Counted from the first letter of the stretch, positions 51,239 to 60,727 are shown. The stretch is 64,000 nt of DNA from Bacteroidales bacterium UBA5326 (GCA_002408205.1 DHQY01000007.1:62001-126000); one strand, 5' to 3'. Translations and numbers: made by a program. The notes: generated by a model not told the origin, from the sequence alone.

Positions 51239-52283
51239 TTGTGACAGTAACCTTTATATTCTCACTGATCTTATGATAGCCGGAAACTACCAGTCTGTCT
51301 CCTATATGAAGACCTTCCTCTACCGATATGCCTCCGGTGGCAATTTCTCCCAGCCGGATCTCCCGTTTATGAACCAGATTGTCCGCATCGAGAACCCACA
51401 CATAGTAACCCGCACCAAAGTCCAGAGGTAAAATGGCATGGTTGGGGACCACAATGGCACTCCTCTCGGGCAGGTTCTGGATATATACCCTGCTTACCAT
51501 GCCGGGCAAAAGGTCCTGCACAGTAGCATTAAGTGCAATCCGGACCTCATAGCTGTGCGAAACCGGATGCGCTTGTACGCCTTTTTCAACAATCCTTCCC
51601 ATAACTTCTTCTCCCTTAAGCGCCTGGATCCTGATCCTTGCATTCTGACCAATATGGGTATCTGAAATTTCATTTTCCGGTATGGCTACTTTAACCACAG
51701 GAGCCTGAGTGTTCATAAGAGAGAAAACCGGCTGATCAGGAAGAATGTTCATACCTTGCTCAATCATCTTTTTTCCTATGATCCCGCTCTGCGGGGCAAT
51801 CATTTTACACCCTTCGAGAGCTCTGGCAGCAATGCGCTCGGCAGCCCTGGCCTGTTCCAGCTTAGTCTGGATTTCCACATACTGGATTTCAGGCAGGCTG
51901 TTCGATTCGTACAATTTTGTCAGTCGGGCATATGCATCTTCTGCCTGTTTGAGTGAGGCAAGCGTAGTTGCATGCATGTTCTCAAGCGTGGAAGGATCTA
52001 TCTCGGCCAGAATAGCGTCTTTCTTTACATACTGACCTTCAGTTACATAAACTTTTAAAACTTTGCCGGGGGCAGTAAAACTTAACAGCACATTGTTTCC
52101 TTCTTCCACAACACCCACGTACTCTCTTTCTGTAAGCAACATGGACTCGGAAACGGTAAGCGTCTGAACCATCACCTCTTTTGAGAGGGATGAGCCATTT
52201 TTCATCACCGATGTCCTGCATGAGATCATTGTAACTGCTACCGCACATACAACAAGAAATGTCCTGATATTATGATATTTCAT
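51231..52283 (-). CDS. RND periplasmic adaptor (membrane-fusion lipoprotein)
   Basis: 350 residues from the ATG at 52283; a longer frame starts inside the promoter region. Lipoprotein signal with lipobox MISC. Biotinyl-lipoyl-like half-motifs (GKVLKVYVTEGQYVKKDAILAEID and IAPQSGIIGKKMIEQGMNI) flank a coiled-coil hairpin. This is the standard adaptor of HAE1 pumps. First gene of the operon; divergent from queH with overlapping regulatory space. Confidence 0.92.
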   Translation of the reverse strand: MKYHNIRTFLVVCAVAVTMISCRTSVMKNGSSLSKEVMVQTLTVSESMLLTEREYVGVVEEGNNVLLSFTAPGKVLKVYVTEGQYVKKDAILAEIDPSTLENMHATTLASLKQAEDAYARLTKLYESNSLPEIQYVEIQTKLEQARAAERIAARALEGCKMIAPQSGIIGKKMIEQGMNILPDQPVFSLMNTQAPVVKVAIPENEISDTHIGQNARIRIQALKGEEVMGRIVEKGVQAHPVSHSYEVRIALNATVQDLLPGMVSRVYIQNLPERSAIVVPNHAILPLDFGAGYYVWVLDADNLVHKREIRLGEIATGGISVEEGLHIGDRLVVSGYHKISENIKVTVTNE

Positions 52284-52303
52284 AGAGAGGGTTTTATATT
52301 CTG

Positions 52304-52311
52304 CAAAAGTA
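52304..52311 (-). promoter_or_regulatory. -7 promoter element TACTTTTG for the efflux operon
   Basis: Minus-strand TACTTTTG (52311 to 52304), a TAnnTTTG match, 20 bp upstream of the adaptor ATG. A TTTTG is 12 bp further upstream (minus strand), closer than the usual -33 spacing. It lies 21 bp from the divergent queH element. Confidence 0.5.
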
Positions 52312-52332
52312 ATGAATTTCAATCAAAACCTT

Positions 52333-52340
52333 TATATTTG
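52333..52340 (+). promoter_or_regulatory. -7 promoter element TATATTTG for queH
   Basis: TATATTTG, a TAnnTTTG match, 13 bp before the queH ATG at 52354, so the leader is only a few bases long. This position rules out the earlier in-frame ATG at 52312 as the main start. Confidence 0.6.
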
Positions 52341-52353
52341 CATCACAACTGCC

Positions 52354-52929
52354 ATGTCAAATTTTAAAGAAAAATTATTACTTCACGCCTGCTGCGGTCC
52401 GTGCAGTACAACTGCCTTGGAGCGCCTGTTCGAACAATACCGGGTAACTGTTTTTTACTATAATCCCAATATTGCTCCGCAGGAAGAATATATTCACAGG
52501 AAAGAAGAAGCCAAAAGGCTTGTGAATGAATGGCATGAACCATCCAATGATTTATCTTTTGCAGAGGGAAATTACACTCCCGAAGTTTTCTACGAGGCGG
52601 TAAAAGGCCTGGAAAACGAGCCCGAAGGCGGGGCCAGATGCCTTAAGTGTTTTGAACTCAGGCTGCGTGAAACGGCCCGGATAGCCCGGGAACGCGGGTT
52701 CGATGCATTTTGCACCACCCTGACGGTCAGTCCGCATAAAAATGCTCAGGCCATTAATGATATAGGAACGCTCATTGAAAAAGAAGCAGGGGGGCCTGTA
52801 TACCTCCCGAGCAACTTCAAGAAACAGAACGGATATAAGCGTTCCATTGAGTTATCGGGCCGGTTCAACCTGTACCGGCAGCATTACTGCGGTTGTTTGT
52901 TCTCAAAGAATACCTGTAATAAAAAATAA
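52354..52929 (+). CDS. queH: Epoxyqueuosine reductase QueH
   Basis: 191 residues from the ATG at 52354. Hallmarks of QueH (DUF208): LLHACCGPCSTTA with Cys13, Cys14 and Cys17, RCLKCFELR, and the C-terminal HYCGCLFS, which bind iron and a 4Fe-4S cluster. It reduces epoxyqueuosine in tRNA to queuosine, the non-B12 alternative to QueG. Cytosolic. First gene of a small operon; DUF362 follows after 5 bp. Confidence 0.93.
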   Translation: MSNFKEKLLLHACCGPCSTTALERLFEQYRVTVFYYNPNIAPQEEYIHRKEEAKRLVNEWHEPSNDLSFAEGNYTPEVFYEAVKGLENEPEGGARCLKCFELRLRETARIARERGFDAFCTTLTVSPHKNAQAINDIGTLIEKEAGGPVYLPSNFKKQNGYKRSIELSGRFNLYRQHYCGCLFSKNTCNKK

Positions 52930-52934
52930 AACCA

Positions 52935-54086
52935 ATGGATAGAAGAAAATTTTTTAAAGTTTTGGGTGTAAGCGGCGCCGGAATTGCCGCAGGATCTCTA
53001 ACCGGAACAACCCTCAGTGCAATGAAATCACTGGCACCGCAGGAAACCCCGGAAACCAACATCAATGAGGCCCTGAAATACCCCAGGACTGAAACATCCA
53101 TGCCCGGCAAATATAGGGGCAAAGTCGTGAAAATAACGGATCAGGCGTCTGTCGACTCCAACGACCAGCCGGTTGACAGTGTTGCCTACGACATGGTGGC
53201 CAAAGGACTGCTTTTGCTTACCGGAGAAAAGAAGCTAAAAAAAGCCTGGAGACACTTTGTATCTCCACAAGACCGGATTGGCCTCAAAGTCAATCCCATT
53301 GGAGGTCCATTATTAAGTACTTCGCACGCCGTTACGGGAGCTATTATCCGTCAGCTTGAAGAATCGGGGATCCCTCGCCGGAATATTGTGATCTGGGACA
53401 GACGTCAGGAAGAACTCACGGCGTCGGGATTTACAGAAGAAAAATACCCCGGTATACGCATTGCAGCTACCGAGACCAAGGAGAATGACAGTTTTTACGG
53501 CAAGGACGGAAAACTTCTAAGCCTGAACAATATAGATAACAACTGGGCTTATTATGCCGATGTCGAGGAAGAATACGATGCCTATACCCTCCCCTATATG
53601 ACCAATCAGGGCAAGTATTCCTATTTCACAAAAATATGCACCCGGGAACTCGATAAGATAATCAATGTTCCCATAATGAAAAATGCCGGTGCCGCCGTCA
53701 CTTTATGTCTGAAAAACCTGGCTTTCGGATCGATAACCAATACCAGCCGGTTGCATAAATACCACTGGCATCACGCCTGTGCGCAGGTATGTGCCTTTCC
53801 TCCGCTTCGCGATAAAGTAGTGCTCAATATTGCCGACGGCCTCAGAGGTTGCTACGACGGCGGCCCCGGTGCCAATCCCCAGTTCCTTTGCAGTTACAAT
53901 ACAATTCTTGTAGGTACCGACCCGGTTGCCGTTGACCGGATAGGTCACGATATCATCATTGGCCGCCGTATTGCCGAAGGCAGACAAAGGGAAGATTCAG
54001 AAAGAGGTATTATCAAACTAAAAATGGCTCAGGAATACGGACTGGGGACTGCAGATAAAGCATCCATTGAATTGATTGAAGCCTAA
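52935..54086 (+). CDS. DUF362 domain protein with Tat-like signal
   Basis: 383 residues. The N-terminus MDRRKFFKVLGVSGAG has a twin-arginine-like motif and a short hydrophobic stretch (to about residue 28), so a Tat-exported, perhaps lipid- or cofactor-bound, protein is likely. The DUF362 part includes DRIGLKVNPIGG, IPRRNIVIWDRR, NVPIMKNAGAAVTLCLKNLAFGSITNT and VGTDPVAVDRIG. Unlike some DUF362 proteins it has no obvious 4Fe-4S ferredoxin motif. Function unknown. Stop overlaps the start of the next gene. Confidence 0.87.
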   Translation: MDRRKFFKVLGVSGAGIAAGSLTGTTLSAMKSLAPQETPETNINEALKYPRTETSMPGKYRGKVVKITDQASVDSNDQPVDSVAYDMVAKGLLLLTGEKKLKKAWRHFVSPQDRIGLKVNPIGGPLLSTSHAVTGAIIRQLEESGIPRRNIVIWDRRQEELTASGFTEEKYPGIRIAATETKENDSFYGKDGKLLSLNNIDNNWAYYADVEEEYDAYTLPYMTNQGKYSYFTKICTRELDKIINVPIMKNAGAAVTLCLKNLAFGSITNTSRLHKYHWHHACAQVCAFPPLRDKVVLNIADGLRGCYDGGPGANPQFLCSYNTILVGTDPVAVDRIGHDIIIGRRIAEGRQREDSERGIIKLKMAQEYGLGTADKASIELIEA

Positions 54087-54820
54087 TGAAACTGCTAGCT
54101 TTACTCCTGTTAAGTTTTAACCCGCTTACAGATGGACAATTACCCGGACTAACCGTTAACAGCCAAAAGGAATGGCCCGGACAGAGCCTGTACGGTTTTA
54201 TGAACGGAGGATCCGAGTTGTTTCTGGAGTACGGTTTTCTTACCATGACTGAACAAAACGTTACAGTCTCCGACAAAACATTTGGGATAGAGTATTATCT
54301 CATGGAAACGGAAGAAGCCGCATTCGGCATCTACAGCGTAAATTGCTTTAAATGCCAGCGTGCAGACAGCCTGACGCTTTCTGAGTGTTATATCCCTACG
54401 TATATGCAATTCTGCCATGGGAAACTGTATGTTACCATAACCTGCAGCGACCGCAGTCCGGCAACCGGTGAACTTATGAACCGGCTTGCAACCGCCATTA
54501 TGAACAATAACCTCCTGACGGAAGAGAAAAAGTTTCCCGTGGAAAGGCCTGCTTCGGGCAAAGATTATTTCGTAATGGGTAACCTTGGGCTTTCTGCAGC
54601 CAATATATCATGGTGTCCCTTTTTTGAACATTTTGAACACTATTCACTGTGGCTGAACCGCGACGGAGACAATTTTTTTTCTGGCCAGGCACGGTTTCTG
54701 ACGGCAGAAGACTGTAAGAGATTTTGTGAACAGGACTTCTCTGCCTTCCAAAACGAATCACGCATCCGGGTTTCACAATGCAGTGAAACTGAATGCGTAA
54801 TTCGTGAAATAAACCGCTGA
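54086..54820 (+). CDS. DUF6599-like exported protein
   Basis: 244 residues starting with a short hydrophobic signal-like region (residues 2-11). The block LYGFMNGGSELFLEYGF is the family signature, then EYYLMETEEAAFGIYSV. This family is regularly next to DUF362 proteins, suggesting one functional unit. No enzyme motif known to me. Overlaps the DUF362 stop by one base and ends 4 bp before the convergent ligase gene. Confidence 0.8.
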   Translation: MKLLALLLLSFNPLTDGQLPGLTVNSQKEWPGQSLYGFMNGGSELFLEYGFLTMTEQNVTVSDKTFGIEYYLMETEEAAFGIYSVNCFKCQRADSLTLSECYIPTYMQFCHGKLYVTITCSDRSPATGELMNRLATAIMNNNLLTEEKKFPVERPASGKDYFVMGNLGLSAANISWCPFFEHFEHYSLWLNRDGDNFFSGQARFLTAEDCKRFCEQDFSAFQNESRIRVSQCSETECVIREINR

Positions 54821-54824
54821 CCCT

Positions 54825-56471
54825 TTATTTGTAAAGGAATCTCTTGATGCTGCGCTTGGGTGTCTTTTCAAAAGCTTCCTGGCGCACTTCAATTTTAGAT
54901 ATACGACTGAATACAGGAAGCAACATGTTCAGACGCATCCTGTTTTCTTCCATTAACTTGGCCAATCCCATGGAATCGAGACTTTCCTGCGAAACGCGGT
55001 CATAATCGGGGAAAACGAGTGCCACCAGTTTTTTATCGCGTTCCACCACAATGGATTCTACTACAAATGGCTGATTATTAAGCTTGTCTTCAATTTCCTC
55101 GGGATAGATGTTCTGACCGTTTGCCCCAATAATAAGGTTCTTGCTTCTGCCTTTGATATATATATTATTATTGGCATCAATCAGTCCCAGGTCACCGGTA
55201 CGCAGCCAACCGTCTTCAGTAAATGCTGCTGCAGTAGCCTCTGGGTTCTTGTAATAGCCCAACATCACATTATCGCCCCTGGCCTGCAGTTCTCCCACAA
55301 TCTGTGCGGGATCTTCTGAATCCACACGGAGAGACATCCTGTGTACGGGTTTGCCGCAGGAAGCCTTGACAAACTTGTCAGTATCTTCGAAAGAAAGCAG
55401 CGGTCCGCATTCTGTCATTCCGTAACCAACAGTATATGGCAGCCTGATTGTCTTCATCAGGTCTTCCACTTCCTGATTAATCGCAGCGCCTCCAATGACC
55501 AGCATACGCATCTTTCCTCCGAATGCATTCAGAAGTTTTTTGCGAATCTGGTTATGAATTATCCTGGCCATCACAGGTGTCTTAAGAACAAATTTAATAG
55601 CGGGTTTCTTGATGGTCGGGAACACAGAGCTCTTGAAAATCTTTTCAATAACCAGAGGCACCGTGATCACCAGGTACGGCTGGACAATGGATAACGCATC
55701 GAGTAAAACTTTGGGTGAAGGTACTTTGCCCAAAAAAAATATTTGTGTACCACCGGCCAGCTGATAAAGAAATTCAAAAGCCAGTCCGTACATATGCGCC
55801 ATGGGGAGCATTGAGACGAGTTTATCGCCCGGTCCGTTGGGAATTCCCCAAAGACCAAACTGGATGTTGGAGCTGATGTTCCGGTAAGTCAACATAACTC
55901 CTTTGGGAGCACTGGTAGTACCCGAGGTATAATTGATCAGTGCCAGGTTGTCAAAGTTGTTGGTGGGATAATTAACGTGTTCCGGTTTAAAACCCCCGGG
56001 ATACTTTGCTTCAAAAAGGTTGTCAAGCTGCAGATAAAGCGCTTCATTCGCTTTATCCCTGGCAAAAAGAAGCGAATAGTCATCTAATGAGATAACAGCC
56101 TGAAGATATGGCATGTGAGCCACATCAATCTTATTCCAGATCTCTTTATTGACAAACAATACTTTTGCTTCCGAATGATCAGTAAGAGTCATCACGCTCT
56201 CAGGCAGGAAATCGTTAAGAAGCGGAACAGCAACAGCTTCAAATGAAGAAGCTGCAATAAAGGCCATCCCCCATTGAGCGCTGTTTGCACCGCACAGAGC
56301 AATCTTGTCTCCTTTGCTCAGAGGTAACTTCTCAAAATAAATATGAAATTTGGCCACATATTGGGCCATTTGACCATACGTATACGAATCTCGTTTATAG
56401 TTGGTCAATGCAGGACTATCCCAACAGGTTTTTATGCTGTTTTGGATATAAGCCAGGTAATGCTCTTTCAT
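54825..56471 (-). CDS. Long-chain fatty acid-CoA ligase (AMP-forming)
   Basis: 548 residues of the ANL superfamily: ATP loop INYTSGTTSAPKGVMLTY, VGYGMTECGP, and GWLRTGDLGLIDANNNIYIKGRSKNLI with the hinge Lys region. Soluble, without signal. It activates fatty acids for lipid synthesis or beta-oxidation. It lies between the DUF6599 gene (convergent) and the etfA gene (same strand, 82 bp away with a possible promoter), so it is probably a separate transcript rather than part of the butyrate operon. Confidence 0.92.
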   Translation of the reverse strand: MKEHYLAYIQNSIKTCWDSPALTNYKRDSYTYGQMAQYVAKFHIYFEKLPLSKGDKIALCGANSAQWGMAFIAASSFEAVAVPLLNDFLPESVMTLTDHSEAKVLFVNKEIWNKIDVAHMPYLQAVISLDDYSLLFARDKANEALYLQLDNLFEAKYPGGFKPEHVNYPTNNFDNLALINYTSGTTSAPKGVMLTYRNISSNIQFGLWGIPNGPGDKLVSMLPMAHMYGLAFEFLYQLAGGTQIFFLGKVPSPKVLLDALSIVQPYLVITVPLVIEKIFKSSVFPTIKKPAIKFVLKTPVMARIIHNQIRKKLLNAFGGKMRMLVIGGAAINQEVEDLMKTIRLPYTVGYGMTECGPLLSFEDTDKFVKASCGKPVHRMSLRVDSEDPAQIVGELQARGDNVMLGYYKNPEATAAAFTEDGWLRTGDLGLIDANNNIYIKGRSKNLIIGANGQNIYPEEIEDKLNNQPFVVESIVVERDKKLVALVFPDYDRVSQESLDSMGLAKLMEENRMRLNMLLPVFSRISKIEVRQEAFEKTPKRSIKRFLYK

Positions 56472-56521
56472 AAATAGTCAGTTTAGGTAAATGAATCTAT
56501 CTTTAAGGACATAAAGTATGC

Positions 56522-56529
56522 CAAAAATA
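56522..56529 (-). promoter_or_regulatory. Possible -7 promoter element TATTTTTG for the acyl-CoA ligase
   Basis: Minus-strand TATTTTTG (56529 to 56522) fits TAnnTTTG and lies 50 bp upstream of the ligase ATG in the 82-bp gap after etfA. No clear -33 element. Confidence 0.4.
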
Positions 56530-56553
56530 GGAAATAAATTTTACCGCCGCTAA

Positions 56554-57564
56554 TTACTTCTTCAATTCATTCTCCAGCCGCTCGGTAAGAAGGGGAACAA
56601 TTTTATTGGCATCGCCCACAATACCCAGATCTGCCACCTGGAATATGGGAGCGTACTTATCTTTATTAACGGCAATAATGAATTCAGATTCTTCCATGCC
56701 TGCAAGATGCTGAATGGCACCGGATATACCCAGCGCAAAATAGACATCGGGACGTACGGTTTTTCCGGTCTGACCAACCTGTCTGTCGTGTGTCATCACA
56801 CCGGCATCTACCATGGCACGAGAAGAGGAAACCTCGGCATTGTTAAGCACCGCAGCAAGGGATTGTAACTTCTCAAAATTCTCTTTATTCCCTATCCCGC
56901 GTCCGCCGGAAACCAGAATTCTGGCCTCGGAAATATCCTTTAACCCCTTATCAATTTTATGTGTTTCTACGAGGCAAACCCGTTCAATTTTTTTATTATC
57001 AAATTGTATATCAACAAATTCAACCTCTCCTTTACGTGTTTGGTCCTTTATCATTTTCTTCATCACGCCCGGTCTTACGGTACTCATTTGGGGACGACGC
57101 TGCGTACACATGATAGTCGCCATAAGGTTGCCTCCAAAGGCAGGACGTGTCATAAGCAACTGTTTATCTTCAGAAATATCCAGTTTTGTGCAGTCAGCCG
57201 TAAGGCCCGTTTCCAGTCTGGCCGAAAGCCTTGGTCCCAGATCACGTCCGATGGTCGTAGCACCAATAAGGAAAACAGATGGCTTATATGTTGTTATAAC
57301 CTTAAACACAGCCTGCGCATAAGGTTCCGTTAAGTAGTTTTCAAGTTCGGGAGCATCTATGCACAACACTTTATCGGCACCCCAGGAAAAAAGATTCGTT
57401 GCCTGGTCCGATATGTGGTAGCCGGGGAAGACAGCGACGACTTTTTCCCCAAGTGTGTCTGCTAATTCCCGCGCTTTCCCCAATAATTCCAGGGCAACGC
57501 TCTGTACCCTGCTCCCACGTTGTTCTATATATACATAGACGTCTTTATATTGTGTAATATCCAT
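56554..57564 (-). CDS. etfA: Electron transfer flavoprotein alpha subunit
   Basis: 336 residues with the EtfA FAD-binding C-terminal domain: LVSGGRGIGNKENFEKLQSLA, GQTGKTVRPDVYFALGISGAIQHLAGM, and the end IVGDANKIVPLL. It forms the heterodimer with EtfB directly upstream and passes electrons to or from the acyl-CoA dehydrogenase. In butyrate producers this complex couples crotonyl-CoA reduction to ferredoxin reduction. Last gene of the operon. Confidence 0.95.
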   Translation of the reverse strand: MDITQYKDVYVYIEQRGSRVQSVALELLGKARELADTLGEKVVAVFPGYHISDQATNLFSWGADKVLCIDAPELENYLTEPYAQAVFKVITTYKPSVFLIGATTIGRDLGPRLSARLETGLTADCTKLDISEDKQLLMTRPAFGGNLMATIMCTQRRPQMSTVRPGVMKKMIKDQTRKGEVEFVDIQFDNKKIERVCLVETHKIDKGLKDISEARILVSGGRGIGNKENFEKLQSLAAVLNNAEVSSSRAMVDAGVMTHDRQVGQTGKTVRPDVYFALGISGAIQHLAGMEESEFIIAVNKDKYAPIFQVADLGIVGDANKIVPLLTERLENELKK

Positions 57565-57572
57565 AATTGCCT

Positions 57573-58358
57573 CTAAATAATGAATTTTTCCTTCAGTTTA
57601 CCAACAATAAGATCCACTGCTTCTTCCGAAGTTAACTCGTGAACTGTGCCTGCCGGCTTGACGCCCCTGGTAAAAGCCTTGTTTACCCAGGTAGGCGATC
57701 CTTTAAGACCCAACTTGCTTTCATCTACATCAATCTTGTCTGCACTCCAGATCTCCATTTCCCTGCCGTAGGCTTCGACTATGCCCCTGACACGCATGTA
57801 ACGGGCCTTATTGGCAGAGGCCAGCACGGTAAGCATGCATGGCAATGCCACCCGGAGTATCTGGTATCCTTCTTCGGTTTGTTTGCGAACGCGCAGGAAC
57901 GGATCACCTGCTTTGTACTGCACTTCTTCTACGTACGATACCTGGGGAAGATCCAGATGTTCGGCAATCTGGGGACCCACCTGGGCCGTGTCTCCGTCAA
58001 TGGCCTGACGTCCTGCAATGATCAGATCATATTCCAATGTACGCAGGGCACCCGAAAGCGCATGCGAAGTGGCCAACGTGTCTGCCCCTGCAAACTTTCT
58101 GTCTGTAAGAAGAATGGCACGATCGGCTCCCATGGCATAAGCTTCCCTGAGAATAGCCTCGGCCTGGGGAGGGCCCATAGTAATTACCGTAATATGGGCA
58201 CCAAACTCATCTTTCAGGCGCAGGGCAAGCTCAAGGCCGCCCTTGTCATCGGGGTTCATTATGCTGGGCACACCTTCCCGTATGAGTGTGCCGGTTACCG
58301 GATCTATCTTAATCTCCGTTGTGTCCGGAACTTGTTTTATGCAAACTATAATCTTCAT
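57573..58358 (-). CDS. etfB: Electron transfer flavoprotein beta subunit
   Basis: 261 residues, starting MKIIVCIKQVPDTTEIKID as usual for EtfB. The segment AGRQAIDGDTAQVGPQIAE is typical of EtfB from anaerobic butyrate producers, where a second FAD and NADH are bound and flavin-based bifurcation occurs, and differs from the AMP-binding mitochondrial type. Bifurcation is therefore likely but inferred. Located 6 bp after the acyl-CoA dehydrogenase and 8 bp before etfA. Confidence 0.95.
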   Translation of the reverse strand: MKIIVCIKQVPDTTEIKIDPVTGTLIREGVPSIMNPDDKGGLELALRLKDEFGAHITVITMGPPQAEAILREAYAMGADRAILLTDRKFAGADTLATSHALSGALRTLEYDLIIAGRQAIDGDTAQVGPQIAEHLDLPQVSYVEEVQYKAGDPFLRVRKQTEEGYQILRVALPCMLTVLASANKARYMRVRGIVEAYGREMEIWSADKIDVDESKLGLKGSPTWVNKAFTRGVKPAGTVHELTSEEAVDLIVGKLKEKFII

Positions 58359-58364
58359 ATTCAG

Positions 58365-59510
58365 TTATTTTTTGGGGAATAGTGAGGCGGCAATCACCAT
58401 CTTCTGCACTTCCGATGTCCCTTCATAGATCTCCGTGATCTTGGCATCGCGCATCATACGTTCCACAGGATATTCTCTGGTGTAGCCATATCCTCCGTGG
58501 AACTGCACAGCCTTAGTAGTCACTTCCATAGCCGTTTCGGATGCAAAAAGCTTGGCCATGGCCGCATCCTTGGCGTAAGGAAGCCCGAGGCCTTTTTTTA
58601 CCGAAGCGGAATAGACCAGCAGACGGGCCGCCTGAACTTTCGTCTCCAGGCCGGCCATCTGAAACTGAGTGTTCTGGAAAGCCGAGATGGGTTTTCCAAA
58701 CTGTTTACGTTCCTGTGTATAACGAATGGTTTCATCCATAGCCCCCTGAGCAATACCCAGTGCCTGGGATGCAATACCTATACGGCCCCCGTCCAGAGTG
58801 ATCATGGCTATTTTAAAACCGGCGCCAAGTTTCCCCAGAAGGTTTTCTTTGGGAATACGGCAATTTTCAAAGATCAGTTCCGCGGTCGCTGACCCTCTTA
58901 TGCCCATTTTCTTTTCTTTTTTCCCTATAGAGAAACCCGGCGTACCGGCCTCCACAATGAATGCAGAAATGCCTCTGGTTCCCTGTGATTTATCCGTCAT
59001 GGCCATGATAATAAAGACATCTGAATAGTTGGCGTTTGTAATAAATATCTTGGTTCCGTTCAACAACCAGGAATCTCCGTTCTCCACGGCGTAGGTTTGC
59101 TGACCGGCCGCATCGGTTCCCGCATTGGGCTCGGTAAGACCGAAAGCACCCAGCCATTCGCCGGACGCCAGTTTGGGCAGGTATTTCATTTTCTGGGTTT
59201 CATTTCCGAACTGAAGGATCGGCTCTACGCATAGTGAGGTATGAGCACTCAATATGACGCCTGTTGTACCGCAAACACGCGAAAGCTCTTCCACAGCCAT
59301 AATATACATCAGGTGGGACCCTCCGGCTCCTCCGTAGGCTACAGGTACCGAAATACCCATAAGGCCCGTTTCCGCCATTTTTTTAACTGTCTCTTCAGGA
59401 AAACGCTCCTCTTCGTCAATCTCCGCAGCCAGGGGTTTTACCTCCCTTGTGGCAAATTCGCAGATCATCTGCCTGAAGAGTTCTTCTGTTTTATTTAATC
59501 CAAAATCCAT
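58365..59510 (-). CDS. Short-chain acyl-CoA dehydrogenase (butyryl-CoA dehydrogenase type)
   Basis: 381 residues. Conserved blocks are GAFGLTEPNAGTDAA, KIFITNANYSDVFII, and RMMRDAKITEIYEGTSEVQ with the catalytic base Glu363. Family members use FAD; with EtfAB it reduces crotonyl-CoA to butyryl-CoA. Three bases separate it from the thiolase and six from etfB, giving a Bcd-EtfBA module as in Porphyromonas, where the same order follows lysine aminomutase genes. Confidence 0.94.
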   Translation of the reverse strand: MDFGLNKTEELFRQMICEFATREVKPLAAEIDEEERFPEETVKKMAETGLMGISVPVAYGGAGGSHLMYIMAVEELSRVCGTTGVILSAHTSLCVEPILQFGNETQKMKYLPKLASGEWLGAFGLTEPNAGTDAAGQQTYAVENGDSWLLNGTKIFITNANYSDVFIIMAMTDKSQGTRGISAFIVEAGTPGFSIGKKEKKMGIRGSATAELIFENCRIPKENLLGKLGAGFKIAMITLDGGRIGIASQALGIAQGAMDETIRYTQERKQFGKPISAFQNTQFQMAGLETKVQAARLLVYSASVKKGLGLPYAKDAAMAKLFASETAMEVTTKAVQFHGGYGYTREYPVERMMRDAKITEIYEGTSEVQKMVIAASLFPKK

Positions 59511-59513
59511 TTT

Positions 59514-60716
59514 CTATACTTTTTTGAGGATAACCGCCGTTCCCATACCGCCTCCAATACATAACGAGGCAAGTCCGTAACGGGCATTACGGCGTTTCAT
59601 TTCATATATAAGACTGACTGTGATCCTGTTACCAGATGCCCCTATAGGATGGCCCAGCGCAATGGCACCGCCGTTTACATTGCAATGGTCCTCAAACCAG
59701 TTATCATCCACCCCGTGTTCCTGTTTCAGGTGAGCGATCACGCCAAGCGACTGCGCGGCAAAAGCCTCGTTCAGCTCAAGCACATCTATGTCCTGCAGTG
59801 TCATCCCGGCTTTTTGAAGTACCTTGCCGATGGCCGGTACGGGGCCGAGCCCCATAACAGAAGGGTCAACTCCCGCCTGGGCGGTGGCTATGATTTCTGC
59901 CATAGGTATCAGATTATTTTCTTTTACGGCTTTTTCAGATGCCACCAGGACGAAAGAAGCTCCGTCGTTAATTCCCGAGGAGTTCCCCGCCGTTACGGTT
60001 CCGTCTTTCTTAAAGGCAGGACGTAACCCCGCCATTTTTTCCCTGGTTGTACTTCTGTTGGGAAATTCATCGGTATCGAACACAACCGTTTCTTTTTTCT
60101 TTGAAATATTTACAGGTACTATTTCATCCCTGAAAAGACCCTTGTCAATAGCGTTTATGGCTTTTTGTTGTGATTTCAGCGAAAACTCATCCTGCGCTTC
60201 GCGGGAAATACTGCATTGTTCGGCAATGTTCTCGGCTGTAACTCCCATGTGATACTCTTTGAAAGCATCGGTAAGACCATCACATACCATATGGTCAATG
60301 GCATTGAAGTTGCCCATTTTCACCCCTTCACGCACTCCGTGGAGCACAAAGCCGGCAGAGGACATATTTTCCACACCTCCTGCCAGTACCAGGTTCTCAT
60401 CGCCGCTTACAACGGCCTGAAAAGCATTCATAATGGCTTTCATACCGCTTCCGCAGATCATGTTCACCCCATAGGCGGGGACTTCTACCGGAATACCGGC
60501 CTTTATGGCTGCCTGACGGGCAACGCCCTGTTTCTGACCGGCCATGAGAATATTGCCCACAATCACTTCATCAATTCTGGCCGGATCTACGCCGGTATCT
60601 TCCAGAATTTTCTTAATAACTACAGCTCCCAAATCCGCAGGGGACACGCTGGTGAGCGATCCAAGCATTTTTCCAATGGCTGTGCGTTTGGCCGCTACTA
60701 TATATACTTTTTCCAT
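59514..60716 (-). CDS. Acetyl-CoA acetyltransferase (thiolase)
   Basis: 400 residues with the biosynthetic thiolase active site: Cys88 in NMICGSGMKA, His in GHPIGASG and a second Cys in CIGGGMGTAV. It condenses or cleaves acetoacetyl-CoA. In lysine fermentation acetoacetyl-CoA arises from acetoacetate by CoA transfer and is thiolysed to acetyl-CoA, which gives this gene a clear place in the operon. 11 bp from the CoA-transferase gene. Confidence 0.94.
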   Translation of the reverse strand: MEKVYIVAAKRTAIGKMLGSLTSVSPADLGAVVIKKILEDTGVDPARIDEVIVGNILMAGQKQGVARQAAIKAGIPVEVPAYGVNMICGSGMKAIMNAFQAVVSGDENLVLAGGVENMSSAGFVLHGVREGVKMGNFNAIDHMVCDGLTDAFKEYHMGVTAENIAEQCSISREAQDEFSLKSQQKAINAIDKGLFRDEIVPVNISKKKETVVFDTDEFPNRSTTREKMAGLRPAFKKDGTVTAGNSSGINDGASFVLVASEKAVKENNLIPMAEIIATAQAGVDPSVMGLGPVPAIGKVLQKAGMTLQDIDVLELNEAFAAQSLGVIAHLKQEHGVDDNWFEDHCNVNGGAIALGHPIGASGNRITVSLIYEMKRRNARYGLASLCIGGGMGTAVILKKV

Positions 60717-60727
60717 AATTTCACTTT

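Noticed and set aside
54822..54837. Hairpin CCTTTA-TTTG-TAAAGG as a bidirectional terminator between convergent genes
   Set aside because: It lies partly within the last codons of the ligase gene, is AT-rich with a short stem and has no clear T-run; too weak to call.
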